From Caulobacteraceae bacterium (GTDB lineage Bacteria; Pseudomonadota; Alphaproteobacteria; Caulobacterales; Caulobacteraceae), in NCBI GenBank assembly GCA_027487945.1, contig JAIYCQ010000015.1, positions 59,388 through 123,387 on the forward strand: a stretch of 64,000 nucleotides of DNA, written 5' to 3'. Every line of letters starts with the position of its first letter. Position 1 is the stretch's first letter. Shown one piece after another: positions 52,804 to 64,000 of this stretch. Position numbers and translations under genes: made by a program. The notes beneath the pieces are model-generated. The model was not told the DNA's origin. It did no database searches and saw only the letters and a list, made by a program, of their open reading frames with translations.

Positions 52804-53520
52804 CTAGGCGAACCAGCGCAGGCGGTAGGCATTCATCGCCGTCGTTCCCAGCTGTTCGAGCAGGCGGAAGTTGACGATCGCCCCGATCGGCGCGCCGACC
52901 ACCGGCAACAGCTGGGCCAGCTTCGCCAGGTCGATGTAGTCGCGGTACTCCTGCTGGAACCGGCGCCAGTCGAAATCCTCCGCGGTGGCCGGCCAGGCGT
53001 CGGCGCTCATCCGGGCATAGACCTCGCGTCGATGATCGGGGCTGGAGAAGGCCAGCTGGAAGATCGACAGGATGTAGAGCCTCTCCCGCCAGGCCGCGCC
53101 GTCGTGGCCGTAGAGGGCGGCGATCTCGAACAGAAGCTTGATCTTGATGGCGATCAGGGCCGGGAAGTCGGCCGCGGCCAGCAGAAAGCCCCCGGCGCCC
53201 GCCACGCCGCCCTCGACGGTGGCAACATTGCGGTAGCCCTCTATGGCCTTGCGGACCAGAGCCTCGCGCTCGGCCAGGGAGAGGCCGGTCCGCGGGGGCG
53301 GCGTGACGAAGTCCGATCCCACCAGTATGCCGCGGGTCATCTGCTCGATGACCTTGCTGACGGCCAGATGCACCTTTTCCGGGATCAGGTTGGTGATGCG
53401 GTTCTGCAGCCCCTTGGCCGCCGCCTGCAGCGCCGAAGGCGGCTTCAGGACCGCCTCTCGCCAGGCGGTGAGCTCGGCCCGGGCCCAGGTGTCGTAGACG
53501 TCGTCGTCGGGGGTGGTCAT
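52804..53520 (-). CDS. EcsC family protein
   Basis: A 238-residue protein with the EcsC layout: charged N-terminus, amphipathic region, then hydrophobic segments GGVAGAGGFLLAAADFPALIAIKIK (about 103-128) and LLPVVGAPIGAIVNFRLLEQLG (about 203-224). EcsC proteins were named from a Bacillus transporter locus, but their role is unknown. It starts at ATG 53520, with a palindromic repeat between it and leuB. Confidence 0.85.
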   Translation of the reverse strand: MTTPDDDVYDTWARAELTAWREAVLKPPSALQAAAKGLQNRITNLIPEKVHLAVSKVIEQMTRGILVGSDFVTPPPRTGLSLAEREALVRKAIEGYRNVATVEGGVAGAGGFLLAAADFPALIAIKIKLLFEIAALYGHDGAAWRERLYILSIFQLAFSSPDHRREVYARMSADAWPATAEDFDWRRFQQEYRDYIDLAKLAQLLPVVGAPIGAIVNFRLLEQLGTTAMNAYRLRWFA

Positions 53521-53560
53521 GCCCTCAAGCTAGGGTCGGGGCGGCGGACATACAAACGGT

Positions 53561-53643
53561 TGTCATCCCCGCCGAAGAGCCGGGACCCCGTCTTCGCGCG
53601 GCGCGCCCCGGATCCCGGATCGGCCCCGGGGACCGTCCGGGGC
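53561..53643. repeat. Intergenic palindromic repeat with terminator-like hairpin behind leuB
   Basis: Starts with TGTCATCCC like the repeat at 23457 and contains GCCCCGG / CCGGGGC (53623-53629 and 53637-53643, 7 bp, 7-base loop) 14 bp past the leuB stop on the leuB strand. It probably ends the leucine operon; no U-run is present. Confidence 0.55.
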
Positions 53644-53657
53644 GACAGGCCCGGGCG

Positions 53658-54722
53658 CTACGGGACCGCGAACGCCTTCAGCACGGCGTCGCCCATCTGC
53701 TCGGTGGACAGGCTTCCGCCGATATCCCGGGTGCGGGCCCCGGCGGCCAGGGCGGCCTCGACGGCGGCCTTGACCCGGTCGGCGGTTTCCCCGCGGCCCA
53801 GAGACCAGCGCAGGGCCATTTCGAAGGACAGGATCGCCGCCAGCGGATTGGCCACGCCCTGGCCGGCGATGTCCGGCGCCGAGCCGTGGATCGGCTCGTA
53901 GAGACCGGGCTTGCCCGCGGCTCCCAGCGCCGCCGAGGGCAGCATGCCCAGCGAGCCGGTCAGCTGCGCCGCCTCGTCCGACAGCACGTCGCCGAACAGG
54001 TTGTCGGTCAGGATGACATCGAACTGCCGGGGCTGGCGCACAAGCTGCATGGCGGCGTTGTCAGCCAGCATATGTTCGAGCTGCACATCGGCGTACTCGC
54101 GCCTGTGGAGGTCGGTGACCACCTCGCGCCAGAGCAGGCCGGTCTCCATGACGTTCGACTTCTCGAGCGAGTGGACCTTGTTGCCCCGGCCGCGGGCCAG
54201 TTCGAAGGCCACCCGGCTGACCCGTTCGATCTCGCTGGTGGTGTAGACCTGGGTGTCGACGCCCCGGCGCTGGCCGTCTGGCAGGGTCTCGATGAAGCGG
54301 GGCTGGCCGAAATAGACCCCACCCGTCAGCTCACGGACGAACATGATGTCCAGCCCCGCGACCAGCTCGCGCTTGAGGCTGGACGCATCGGCCAGGGCGT
54401 CGAAGCAAAGCGCCGGCCGCAGGTTGGCGAACACGTCCATCGCCTTGCGCAGACCGAGCAGCCCCATCTCCGGCCGCCTGCTCCGCTCCACGCCCGCCCA
54501 CTGCGGTCCGCCAACGGCGCCCATCAGGACGGCGTCGGAGGCCATGGCCGCGGCGATGGCCTCTTCCGTGATCGGCGCGCCGTGACGGTCGTAGCTGATC
54601 CCGCCGAAGTCACGTTCATCGAGGACGAGGTCAGGCGTCACGGCCTCGGCGACGCGGCGGACCTGGGCGATCACCTCCGGGCCGATGCCGTCGCCGGGGA
54701 GGAGGAGCAGGGTCTGGGTCAT
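53658..54722 (-). CDS. leuB: 3-isopropylmalate dehydrogenase
   Basis: A 354-residue NAD enzyme of leucine synthesis that oxidises and decarboxylates 3-isopropylmalate. Motifs: [11 protein letters not shown] (6-16), [14 protein letters not shown] (near 135) and the metal/NAD segment [24 protein letters not shown], with [17 protein letters not shown] 54722 is used; the frame extends to a TTG at 54731. It is the last gene of the leu operon, 5 bp after the ABM gene. Confidence 0.96.
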   Translation of the reverse strand: MTQTLLLLPGDGIGPEVIAQVRRVAEAVTPDLVLDERDFGGISYDRHGAPITEEAIAAAMASDAVLMGAVGGPQWAGVERSRRPEMGLLGLRKAMDVFANLRPALCFDALADASSLKRELVAGLDIMFVRELTGGVYFGQPRFIETLPDGQRRGVDTQVYTTSEIERVSRVAFELARGRGNKVHSLEKSNVMETGLLWREVVTDLHRREYADVQLEHMLADNAAMQLVRQPRQFDVILTDNLFGDVLSDEAAQLTGSLGMLPSAALGAAGKPGLYEPIHGSAPDIAGQGVANPLAAILSFEMALRWSLGRGETADRVKAAVEAALAAGARTRDIGGSLSTEQMGDAVLKAFAVP

Positions 54723-54727
54723 GGGTC

Positions 54728-55030
54728 TCAAATCGGTTCGGGTTGCCCGGCCTCGTACAGGGCCAGGTCACGGTCGGTGATGCCGAGGTCGGGAAACAGG
54801 CCGCGCCAGGCGGCCATGTGCGGGGTCTGGAAATGGGCGTCCAGCGCGGCGCGGTCGCGCCAGGCCTCGGTCACCCGGACGAGGCCTGGCTCCAGCAGGT
54901 CGTGGGAATAGGCATACTCGAGACAGCCGTCCTCGGCCCGGCTGGCGGCGACCATGGTCTCCATGGCGGGGCGGGCGCGGTCGATGGCCTCCGGCGGCAG
55001 CCGGACGGTCCCGATGACCAGGATGGTCAC
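54728..55030 (-). CDS. Antibiotic biosynthesis monooxygenase (ABM) domain protein
   Basis: A 100-residue alpha/beta ferredoxin-like protein ([20 protein letters not shown], then [14 protein letters not shown], with the [13 protein letters not shown] helix). ABM proteins include quinol monooxygenases and heme-degrading enzymes; many have unknown substrates. The start is GTG 55030 overlapping the leuD stop. It sits inside the leucine operon between leuD and leuB. Confidence 0.85.
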   Translation of the reverse strand: MTILVIGTVRLPPEAIDRARPAMETMVAASRAEDGCLEYAYSHDLLEPGLVRVTEAWRDRAALDAHFQTPHMAAWRGLFPDLGITDRDLALYEAGQPEPI

Positions 55031-55641
55031 GCGCCGATCTCCAGCCACGGCTGGCTGAGGGCGCGTTTCATCTCGTAGACGTCGATGTCGACGACGTGCT
55101 GCAGGGTCTCGCCGATGGCGTCCAGGCCCTTGAGCATCTTTTCCTTGCGGCCGGGATCGATGTCGAAGCGGAACACCGCGCCGGACGGGGCGGTGACCGT
55201 CTGCTGCTCCAGGTCGACCGAGAAGACGTGGTTGCCGCCGCGCGCCTCGTCCATCAGCGCCTCGACCTCCTCCGGCTTCAGCACCACCGGCAGCAGGCCG
55301 TTGTTGAAGCAGTTGCCGTGGAAGATGTCGGCGAAGGACGGGGCGATCACGCAGTTGATGCCGAAGTCCTGCAGCGCCCAGGGCGCGTGCTCGCGCGAGG
55401 AGCCGCAGCCGAAGTTGTCGCCGGCGATCAGGATCTGGGCGCTCCTGTAGGCCGGGTCGTTGAGCACGAAGCCGCTCTTCTCCTGCCCCTGCTCGTCGAA
55501 GCGGAAGTCGTAGAACAGGCCCTTGGCCAGCCCTTCGCGGTCCACGGTCTTGAGGAACTGCTTGGGGATGATCTGGTCGGTGTCGATGTTGGCTAGGCCC
55601 AGCGGGGCGGCGAGACCGTCGAGGCGGGTGAAGGCTTTCAT
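55027..55641 (-). CDS. leuD: 3-isopropylmalate dehydratase small subunit
   Basis: A 204-residue swivel-domain subunit that joins LeuC to isomerise isopropylmalate. Landmarks: [39 protein letters not shown] and the [13 protein letters not shown] stretch. ATG 55641 overlaps the stop of the VOC gene (ATGA). Confidence 0.96.
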   Translation of the reverse strand: MKAFTRLDGLAAPLGLANIDTDQIIPKQFLKTVDREGLAKGLFYDFRFDEQGQEKSGFVLNDPAYRSAQILIAGDNFGCGSSREHAPWALQDFGINCVIAPSFADIFHGNCFNNGLLPVVLKPEEVEALMDEARGGNHVFSVDLEQQTVTAPSGAVFRFDIDPGRKEKMLKGLDAIGETLQHVVDIDVYEMKRALSQPWLEIGA

Positions 55642-56489
55642 GCGTCCGGTCCGATCACGAGGGTGGGCGCGCCTCCGGGGGCGTTGCGGACGGTGAAGAC
55701 GCGGGTGCCGGGCTTGCGGCCGGTGCGGATCTCCGACACCTCGACCTTCTGGCCGGCCATGCGGTGGTGGGCGGCCTCGATGTCGGCGACGCGCCAGCTC
55801 AGACCCCAGGGCTCGTCCGGGCCGTCGCCGATGCCGGCCTTCAGGTCATGGGCGATCTCGACGACGAGGTCGCCGACGCGGAAGAACATCAGCCGCGTAC
55901 CCCAGTCGGGGTTGCTGCGGTCCAGCCGCATGTCGAGGCCCAGACGCGCGCCGTAGAGGGCGGCCGCGCGGTCCGGATTGGGCGTGCGGATGACGATGTG
56001 ATCCAGCCCGGCCACGGATGATCCGTCGTCCGCGGTGACGGGCGCGACCGGCCAGCGCTCGGCGCCGGGCGCCTGTTCAACCAGGAAGAGGTTGATCCCG
56101 TGCGTGGATTTCGGACGCAGGCTGGCCAGCTGCCAGGTGCGGGTCGCGCCGGTCTCGGGGTTGGTCGAGACCTCTTCGCGCGGATAGGCCGGCACGCCGA
56201 GCCGCTCCGAGCGGCGGCCCGCCTCGGCCAGGTCCGGCACGGTGAAGCCGACGCCCCAGATGCCTTCACCGTGGCTGGCCAGCCGGGCGCGGATGGTGTC
56301 GCCCACCGGGCCCTCGCCGGTGGCGGCGATAACGTCCAGCGCCATGTTGCCGAGCTGGAACCAGACCTGGCTGGCCCCGTGCATCGTCCCGCGCCAGTTC
56401 GGGGTCCGGCCGAACAGCCGGGCATAGCCGTCCACGGCGGCGTCGAAGTCGTTCACGACATAGGCGATGTGGTCGAGCGCCTTGATCAC
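55638..56489 (-). CDS. VOC family (glyoxalase / dioxygenase superfamily) protein
   Basis: A 283-residue two-module VOC protein: module one with [20 protein letters not shown] (6-25) and module two with [20 protein letters not shown] (near 165). The metal-binding His/Glu set is partly visible as H7 and H168. A catechol dioxygenase-like or glyoxalase-like role is possible but not decidable. The start is GTG 56489 overlapping the leuC stop. It is interleaved between leuC and leuD. Confidence 0.85.
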   Translation of the reverse strand: MIKALDHIAYVVNDFDAAVDGYARLFGRTPNWRGTMHGASQVWFQLGNMALDVIAATGEGPVGDTIRARLASHGEGIWGVGFTVPDLAEAGRRSERLGVPAYPREEVSTNPETGATRTWQLASLRPKSTHGINLFLVEQAPGAERWPVAPVTADDGSSVAGLDHIVIRTPNPDRAAALYGARLGLDMRLDRSNPDWGTRLMFFRVGDLVVEIAHDLKAGIGDGPDEPWGLSWRVADIEAAHHRMAGQKVEVSEIRTGRKPGTRVFTVRNAPGGAPTLVIGPDA

Positions 56490-57910
56490 AGGAAGTCCCT
56501 CACGTCGACGATGTGGCCGGCGATGGCGGCGGCGGCGGCCATGGCCGGGCTCATCAGGTGGGTGCGGCCGCCCCGACCCTGCCGCCCCTCGAAGTTGCGG
56601 TTGCTGGTCGAGGCGCAGCGTTCGCCCGGCGCCAGCCTGTCGGGGTTCATGCCCAGGCACATCGAGCAGCCCGGCTCGCGCCAGTCGAACCCGGCGGCCT
56701 TGAACATCGCGTCCAGCCCTTCGGCCTCGGCCTGTTCCTTCACCAGGCCCGAGCCCGGCACAACCATGGCCCGCACATGCGGGGCGACCAGCCGGCCCTC
56801 GAGGAAGGCCTTCTGCACCACGGCGGCGGCGGCGCGCAGATCCTCGATCCGGCTGTTGGTGCAGCTGCCGATGAACACCCGGTCGATGCGGGCCTCGGTG
56901 ATCGGCTGGCCGGCGACGAGGCCCATGTAGTCCAGCGCCCGCTCGACGGCGGCCCGCTTGTCTGCCGTGGTGAAGTCGGCGGGATCGGGCACCACGCCGG
57001 TCACCGGCACCACGTCCTCGGGGCTGGTGCCCCAGGTCACGGTCGGGGCGATCTTCGCCGCGTCGATCCGCACCTCGCGGTCGAAGACCGCGTCGGGGTC
57101 GGTGACGAAGGTCTTCCAGTGCGACAGCGCCATCTCCCAGGCCGCGCCCCTGGGCGCCGCCGGACGGCCCATGATGTAGTCGAAGGTCTTCTGGTCGGGC
57201 GCGACGAGACCCGCCCGGGCGCCGCCCTCGATGGTCAGGTTGCAGAGGGTCATGCGGCCCTCCATCGACAGGTCGCGGATCGCCTCCCCGGCGAACTCGA
57301 TGACATAGCCGGTGCCGCCCGCGGTGCCGATCTCGCCGATCACGGCCAGGGCCAGATCCTTGGCCGTGACGCCGGGACCGGCCTTGCCCTCGAGGCTGAC
57401 CCGCATGTTCTTCGACTTGCGCTGGCGCAGGGTCTGGCTGGCCAGCACATGCTCGACCTCGGAGGTGCCGATGCCGTGCGCCAGCGCGCCGAAGGCGCCG
57501 TGGGTCGAGGTGTGGGAGTCGCCGCAGACCACGGTCATGCCCGGCTGGGTGCGGCCCTGTTCGGGGCCGACCACATGGACGATGCCGTTGCGGATGTCGC
57601 CCATCGGGAAGTACTCGATCCCGGCGTCTGCGACGTTGCGGCCCAGGGTCTGGAGTTGTAGCCGCGCCTCCTCGTCGGCGACCGCGTCGACGCCCAGGGC
57701 CTGGCCCTCGGTCGGGGTGTTGTGGTCGGCCACGGCCAGGGTGCGGTCGGGCCGGCGCACCTTGCGGCCGGCGGCGCGCAGACCGGCGAAGGCCTGCGGC
57801 GTGGTCACCTCGTGAATGAGGTGCAGGTCGATGTAGAGGATCGCCTCCTCGCCGTCGGTGGCGACGACATGGGCGTCCCAGATCTTGTCGTACAGGGTCT
57901 TTCCGGACAT
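56486..57910 (-). CDS. leuC: 3-isopropylmalate dehydratase large subunit
   Basis: A 474-residue aconitase-family protein with a 4Fe-4S cluster; the cluster cysteines are in FIGSCTNSR and [11 protein letters not shown], and substrate/cluster contacts in VADHNTP and [15 protein letters not shown]. Either ATG 57910 (MSGKTLYDK) or the in-frame ATG 57919 is possible; the former is preferred as the family's usual opening. It begins the leucine operon leuC-VOC-leuD-ABM-leuB. Confidence 0.95.
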   Translation of the reverse strand: MSGKTLYDKIWDAHVVATDGEEAILYIDLHLIHEVTTPQAFAGLRAAGRKVRRPDRTLAVADHNTPTEGQALGVDAVADEEARLQLQTLGRNVADAGIEYFPMGDIRNGIVHVVGPEQGRTQPGMTVVCGDSHTSTHGAFGALAHGIGTSEVEHVLASQTLRQRKSKNMRVSLEGKAGPGVTAKDLALAVIGEIGTAGGTGYVIEFAGEAIRDLSMEGRMTLCNLTIEGGARAGLVAPDQKTFDYIMGRPAAPRGAAWEMALSHWKTFVTDPDAVFDREVRIDAAKIAPTVTWGTSPEDVVPVTGVVPDPADFTTADKRAAVERALDYMGLVAGQPITEARIDRVFIGSCTNSRIEDLRAAAAVVQKAFLEGRLVAPHVRAMVVPGSGLVKEQAEAEGLDAMFKAAGFDWREPGCSMCLGMNPDRLAPGERCASTSNRNFEGRQGRGGRTHLMSPAMAAAAAIAGHIVDVRDFL

Positions 57911-58092
57911 GCCCGGCATGTAGGACGCAGGCGGCCCTCTCGTCCAGAGGGCGCAAGGAAAGTGCGTCGTCGCCGCTGCAGGGCGGGCTTTCCGGCAAGG
58001 CCATGCCTCCAGCCGGCCCTTCGCGCTGTCGCCGGATGACAGGCGGCCGGAACTGTGGACTCTTCCCGCGTCCCTGTCTGCGGAGTCGCGCC

Positions 58093-59901
58093 TTGTCCAG
58101 CTTCAGTATCACCCGCCGCCACGCCGTCGCCGGCCTTGCGCTGACCGCTCCGCTCGCCGCGACGGCGCAGGCGGCGGAGTCCGCCGACGCCCGCTTCAAC
58201 GCCTTCCTCGACGCGGCCTTCGACGAACGGGCGGCGCTCAGCCCCCAGACCCTGACCAGTCTGGGCAGCAAGGCGAACTACGGCCTGCTCGATGACTACA
58301 GCGTCATCGCCGACAAGATGGACCTGGTGAAGGCCGAGGGGCAGCTGGCCACAATGACCGGCACGTTCGATCCGGCCACCCTCAGCCAGGCGTCGCGGCT
58401 GTCCTGGCGGTTGTTCGAGGAGCAGGTCCTCACCCAGCGCGGCGATTTCCGCTGGCGCAACCACGGCTACATCGCCACCAGCATGGGTAGCCCGGCCGGG
58501 GCCATCCCGGTGTTCATGATCAACCAGCACCGCGTCGACACCGTCGATGACGCCCGCGCCTATGTCTCGCGCCTGACGGCCGTGAAGCGGGTCATGGCGC
58601 AGGTGTCGGACGACCTGGAGGACCGCGCCCGCGGCGGTGTGGTCGCCCCCGACTTCACCTTCGAGCCGGTCGAGGCCGACGCGCGCAAGGTGATCACCGG
58701 CGCGCCGTTCACCGACGGTCCTGACTGCGCGCTTTGGGCCGATTTCAGGAAGAAGGTCGCCGCCCTGGCCGTCGCCGACGACGTCAGGGCGGCCCTGCTG
58801 GACGAGGGCAGGGCGGCGCTGACCGGGCCGTTCCGCGAGGGCTACGAGCAGTTCATCGCAACCCAGGCGAAGATCCGCCCGATGTCGAAGGGCGCCGACG
58901 GCGTCTGGGCCCTGCCCGACGGCGAGGCCTACTACGCCTGGCGGCTGAAGGTCTCGACCACGACGGACATGTCGGCCGACGAGGTCCACCAGACCGGGCT
59001 GGACGAGCTGGCGCGCATCCAGACCGAGATGCGGGCGATCATGGACGAGGTGGGCTTCAAGGGCTCGCTGCAGGACTTCTTCCGCCTGCTGAAGACCGAT
59101 CCGAAGTTCCAGTATCCCAACACGCCCGAGGGCAAGTCAGCCTACCTGAAGGACGCCACCGCCTTCGTCGACCAGGTGATGGCCGTGGCGCCGAAGTGGT
59201 TCCTCCGGCTGCCCAGGGCGAAGCTGGAGGTCCGCGCCGTCGAGGCCTGGCGCGAGGCGACCGCCGGCATCGCCTTCTACAACCGTCCGTCACCGGACGG
59301 TTCGCGGCCGGGCATCTACTATGTGAACCTGTCCGACATGACCCAGGTGCTGAAGCCCCAGATCGAAGGCATCAGCTATCACGAGGGCGCGCCGGGGCAT
59401 CACTTCCAGATCGCGCTGGCCATGGAGACCCAGGGCCTGCCGAAGTTCCGCAAGTTCGGCGGTTACGGCGCCTACAGCGAGGGCTGGGGGCTGTACAGCG
59501 AGCGGCTGGGCCGGGAGATGGGCTTCTATCAGGACCCCTGGTCCAACTTCGGCCGGCTGACGACCGAGGCCTGGCGCGCCGTGCGGCTGGTGGTCGACAC
59601 CGGCCTGCACCACAAGCGCTGGAGCCGCGAACAGGCGCGGCAGTTCTTCCGCGACAACACCCTGCTCAGCGAGCGGGACATCGCCAAGGAGGTCGACCGC
59701 TACATCTGCTGGCCCGGCCAGGCGACCAGCTACAAGATCGGCGAGCTGAAGATCATGGCCCTGCGGGCGAAGGCGCAGAAGGAACTGGGCGCGAAGTTCG
59801 ACATCCGCGCCTTCCACGACGCGGTCCTGCGCGACGGCGCCCTGCCGCTGGGCGTTCTGGAGGCGCAGGTGCTGCGGTGGGTGCTGCAGGTCAGGGGGTA
59901 G
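58093..59901 (+). CDS. Exported DUF885 family protein (putative metallopeptidase)
   Basis: A 602-residue protein with a twin-arginine-like signal ([20 protein letters not shown], residues about 4-23, and an AxA site near residue 27) and the DUF885 domain. The metallopeptidase-like segment is [17 protein letters not shown], with a downstream [11 protein letters not shown] that would supply the third ligand. The start is TTG 58093 with GGAG 7 bases upstream; this gives the shortest signal peptide. Substrate unknown. Confidence 0.85.
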   Translation: MSSFSITRRHAVAGLALTAPLAATAQAAESADARFNAFLDAAFDERAALSPQTLTSLGSKANYGLLDDYSVIADKMDLVKAEGQLATMTGTFDPATLSQASRLSWRLFEEQVLTQRGDFRWRNHGYIATSMGSPAGAIPVFMINQHRVDTVDDARAYVSRLTAVKRVMAQVSDDLEDRARGGVVAPDFTFEPVEADARKVITGAPFTDGPDCALWADFRKKVAALAVADDVRAALLDEGRAALTGPFREGYEQFIATQAKIRPMSKGADGVWALPDGEAYYAWRLKVSTTTDMSADEVHQTGLDELARIQTEMRAIMDEVGFKGSLQDFFRLLKTDPKFQYPNTPEGKSAYLKDATAFVDQVMAVAPKWFLRLPRAKLEVRAVEAWREATAGIAFYNRPSPDGSRPGIYYVNLSDMTQVLKPQIEGISYHEGAPGHHFQIALAMETQGLPKFRKFGGYGAYSEGWGLYSERLGREMGFYQDPWSNFGRLTTEAWRAVRLVVDTGLHHKRWSREQARQFFRDNTLLSERDIAKEVDRYICWPGQATSYKIGELKIMALRAKAQKELGAKFDIRAFHDAVLRDGALPLGVLEAQVLRWVLQVRG

Positions 59902-60092
59902 GCGAGGGCGGGCGCGGGTTCGCCGCGCCGGCCGCCCATTCCCTTGCGCCATACCCCCTGCAACCAAACTAACCGCCGCGCCCGGTTGTCCCGGCCGGTC
60001 GCGGTCGTTAGGTTGCGGCCCCTGTTTCCAGAACCCGGAACGCGCGGCTGCGCCGTTTGCGTTTCAACCCCGTTGGGATTCCCGCACCGGCC

Positions 60093-62381
<2,289 letters not shown>

Positions 62382-62455
62382 GGTCATGGCCTCATGAGGA
62401 TCGGCCGCTTGTTCGCTTTCCCCCTTTTCGACTAGCGACGCGCCCCGGCGGAGAC

Positions 62456-62479
62456 CGGAGGCGCGCGCCTCCGTCTTTT
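62456..62479 (+). terminator. Rho-independent terminator of maeB
   Basis: CGGAGG / CCTCCG stem with a GC-rich loop and TCTTTT tail, 75 bp after the maeB stop and 17 bp before the next start. Confidence 0.75.
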
Positions 62480-62495
62480 CCGCAGGACCTTCCTT

Positions 62496-63803
62496 ATGAC
62501 CGCCTCCCCCGAGGCCGCGATCGGCATCGATTTCGGCACCACCAACACCGTCGTCGCCCTGGAGCGACAGGGGCAGGCGCGCCTCGCCGGCTTCAGCCAC
62601 GAGGGCGCGCCGTTCAACGCCTTCCGCTCGGCGCTCAGCTTCCACGCCCCCGACCATGACCCGGCCGCCCGCGTCGTCGAGGCCGGGCCCTGGGCGATCA
62701 ACGCCTATGTCGAGGAGCCGCTGGAGACGCGGTTCATCCAGTCGTTCAAGAGCTACGCCGCCAGCGCCCTGTTCACCGACACCGAGATCCTGCGCCGGCG
62801 CTTCACCTTCGAGGACCTGCTCAGCGCCTTCCTGCTGAAGGTGAAGGAGCACGGAGGCGAGACCCTGGCGGACCTGCCGAAGCGGGTGATCGTCGGCCGG
62901 CCGGTGACCTTCGTCGGCAACCGGCCCGACACCGCCCTGGCCCTGCGGCGCTACGAGACGGCGTTCCGGCGCCTCGGGTTCGAGGACATCCGCTATGTGC
63001 CGGAGCCGGTGGCGGCGGCCTTCTTCTTCGCCCGCCGGCTGGAGGGCGACGCCACCGTGCTGGTCGCCGACTTTGGCGGCGGCACCAGCGACTTCTCGCT
63101 GGTCCGGTTCACGCACGAGAACGGCCACATCCGCTCCCGCGCCCTGGCCAACGCCGGCGTCGGGGTGGCGGGCGACGCCTTCGACTACCGGCTGATCGAC
63201 CACCTGGTCTCGCCGCGGCTGGGCAAGGGCAGCAGCTACCGCGCCTTCGACAACATCCTGCCGATCCCCAACCGCTACTTCACCGCCTTCGCCCGCTGGG
63301 AGCAGCTGGCGCTGTTGCGGGCCTCGAAGGACATGAAGGACATCCGCAAGCTGGTTCGCACGGCCACCGAGCCGGAGAAGATCGAGCGGCTGGTCGAGGT
63401 GCTGGACGACAACCACGGCTACCGCCTCTACCAGGCGGTCTCGCGGCTGAAGGAGGCGCTGTCGGGCGCGGAGGCCGCCGAGTTCGACTTCCGGGGCGGG
63501 TCGGTCCACATCGCCGGCGAGGTGAAGCGGGAGTCGTTCAACCGCTGGATCCAGCCCGAGTTGACCGCCATCGAGGGCGCCGTCGACGAGGCCCTGCGCC
63601 GCGCGAACCTGACCGAGGCCGGCGTCGACCGGGTCTTCCTGACCGGCGGCTCGTCCTTCGTCCCCGCCGTCCGCGAGATCTTCGAACGCCGCTTCGGGAC
63701 GGCGAAGATGGAGAGCGGCGCGGAGCTGGTCTCCATCGCAACGGGCCTGGCCCTCATGGGCGCCGAGCCGGACCTGGACGACTGGAGCGAGCGGGCGGGC
63801 TAG
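62496..63803 (+). CDS. YegD-like Hsp70 family protein
   Basis: A 435-residue actin-fold ATPase of the Hsp70/YegD type: phosphate 1 GIDFGTTNTVVAL (9-21), connect 1 and phosphate 2 LVADFGGGTSDFSLVRF (near 188), and adenosine motif VFLTGGSSFVPAVREIF (near 382). It lacks the Hsp70 substrate-binding domain, so it is a stand-alone nucleotide-binding unit. ATG 62496 follows a weak CCTT stretch with no strong Shine-Dalgarno. A role in protein quality control is inferred. Confidence 0.9.
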   Translation: MTASPEAAIGIDFGTTNTVVALERQGQARLAGFSHEGAPFNAFRSALSFHAPDHDPAARVVEAGPWAINAYVEEPLETRFIQSFKSYAASALFTDTEILRRRFTFEDLLSAFLLKVKEHGGETLADLPKRVIVGRPVTFVGNRPDTALALRRYETAFRRLGFEDIRYVPEPVAAAFFFARRLEGDATVLVADFGGGTSDFSLVRFTHENGHIRSRALANAGVGVAGDAFDYRLIDHLVSPRLGKGSSYRAFDNILPIPNRYFTAFARWEQLALLRASKDMKDIRKLVRTATEPEKIERLVEVLDDNHGYRLYQAVSRLKEALSGAEAAEFDFRGGSVHIAGEVKRESFNRWIQPELTAIEGAVDEALRRANLTEAGVDRVFLTGGSSFVPAVREIFERRFGTAKMESGAELVSIATGLALMGAEPDLDDWSERAG

Positions 63804-63842
63804 GGGGATCATGGGCATTGCCCGACCTGCCCGCGGCAAATA

Positions 63843-63859
63843 GGTTGCAATAAGCAACC
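63843..63859. promoter_or_regulatory. Inverted repeat operator candidate before the DUF1993 gene
   Basis: GGTTGC-AATAA-GCAACC, a perfect 6-bp arm repeat with a 5-base spacer, 23 bp before the DUF1993 ATG. The TTGC-N5-GCAA form is typical of MarR-family and HxlR-family operators, and its place is right for a promoter-overlapping repressor site. Confidence 0.55.
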
Positions 63860-63881
63860 AACGCTTTGGGAGAGGCGACCA

Positions 63882-64000
63882 ATGGCCATTTCACTCTACG
63901 ACGTCACCGTCGGGCAGTACCTGCAGATCGTCGACGCCGCCGCCGGCTTTCTCGACCGCGGGCTGAAGCACTGCACGGACGAGGGCGCCAACCCCGATGA
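63882..64000 (+). CDS. DUF1993 family protein, N-terminal fragment
   Basis: The first 39 codons of a gene cut by the window edge: MAISLYDVTVGQYLQIVDAA then GFLDRGLKHCTDEGANPD. The opening ISLYDVTVGQYLQIVDAAAG is that of DUF1993, a four-helix DinB-like family of unknown function. ATG 63882 has GGGAGAGG 7 bases upstream. An inverted repeat lies in front of it. Confidence 0.8.
   Translation, partial: MAISLYDVTVGQYLQIVDAAAGFLDRGLKHCTDEGANPD

Noticed and set aside
55638..58271. 877-codon frame upstream of the VOC gene
   Set aside because: Only the last 283 codons match a VOC protein; the rest is an off-frame reading of leuC.
60036..60065. Possible EcfG promoter before maeB (GGAAC then CGTT)
   Set aside because: The spacer is 12 or 18 bases depending on the CGTT used, outside the 16-17 found at the seven accepted sites.

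Overview
The window is a dense, GC-rich chromosomal segment with no rRNA, tRNA, insertion sequence, prophage or CRISPR array that I can recognise. Gene content points to the Alphaproteobacteria, family Caulobacteraceae (Caulobacter or Phenylobacterium type). The indicators are a Tad/Cpa pilus cluster in Caulobacter order, a ChpT phosphotransferase beside CheY and CheR proteins, the PhyR-NepR-EcfG general stress response locus, and GANTC (CcrM) and CtrA-like sites upstream of pilA. This assignment is an inference from gene families and synteny, not from a marker gene.

Layout. 1-2007: the start of a threonine dehydratase (cut by the window edge) and an M20 amidohydrolase. 2008-12944: Flp/Tad pilus genes. 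pilA-cpaA-cpaB-cpaC-cpaD-cpaE-cpaF-tadB-tadC run leftwards, and three accessory pilus genes (a secretin N-domain protein and two TadE-like pseudopilins) run rightwards. 12941-15041: pabB-pabC for p-aminobenzoate synthesis. 15083-23451: an Atg22-type MFS transporter, a tyrosine phosphatase, an ABC ATPase with a 1196-residue permease/M1-peptidase fusion, and a CoA transferase. 23507-25435: an HWE hybrid histidine kinase.

25563-34044 is the most interesting part. The core general stress regulators (phyR, nepR, ecfG and a PhyK-like kinase) sit among envelope and redox genes: a DUF883/ElaB-like protein, a small membrane protein, superoxide dismutase, a lipid kinase with a metallophosphoesterase, a glycine-zipper protein, an OmpA-like lipoprotein, an 84-residue membrane protein and an entericidin-like lipoprotein. 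I found seven exact matches to the EcfG promoter consensus GGAAC-N16/17-CGTT here, each upstream of one of these transcription units. The sequence therefore reads as a compact regulon packed around its own regulator, with autoregulation of both phyR and nepR-ecfG.

34105-39514: a cytochrome P450, the cheR-cheY-chpT group, a DUF3553 protein, a CysQ-like phosphatase, a 0.6-kb non-coding region with a striking inverted-repeat structure, and an orphan small gene after dapB. 39517-50731: metabolic and housekeeping genes (dapB, bioB, an exported amidohydrolase, a CYTH protein, sahH with a likely SahR operator, pyridoxal kinase, a beta-lactamase-fold hydrolase, rarD, asd). 50805-53520: a methyl-accepting chemotaxis protein and an EcsC protein. 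53658-57910: a leucine operon leuC-(VOC)-leuD-(ABM)-leuB with stop/start overlaps at its first three junctions. 58093-64000: a DUF885 peptidase, malic enzyme, a YegD-like Hsp70 and the start of a DUF1993 gene.

Most genes are complete and tightly packed; several use GTG or TTG starts. No clear pseudogene was found. Functional calls rest on motifs and family knowledge; no database search was run.
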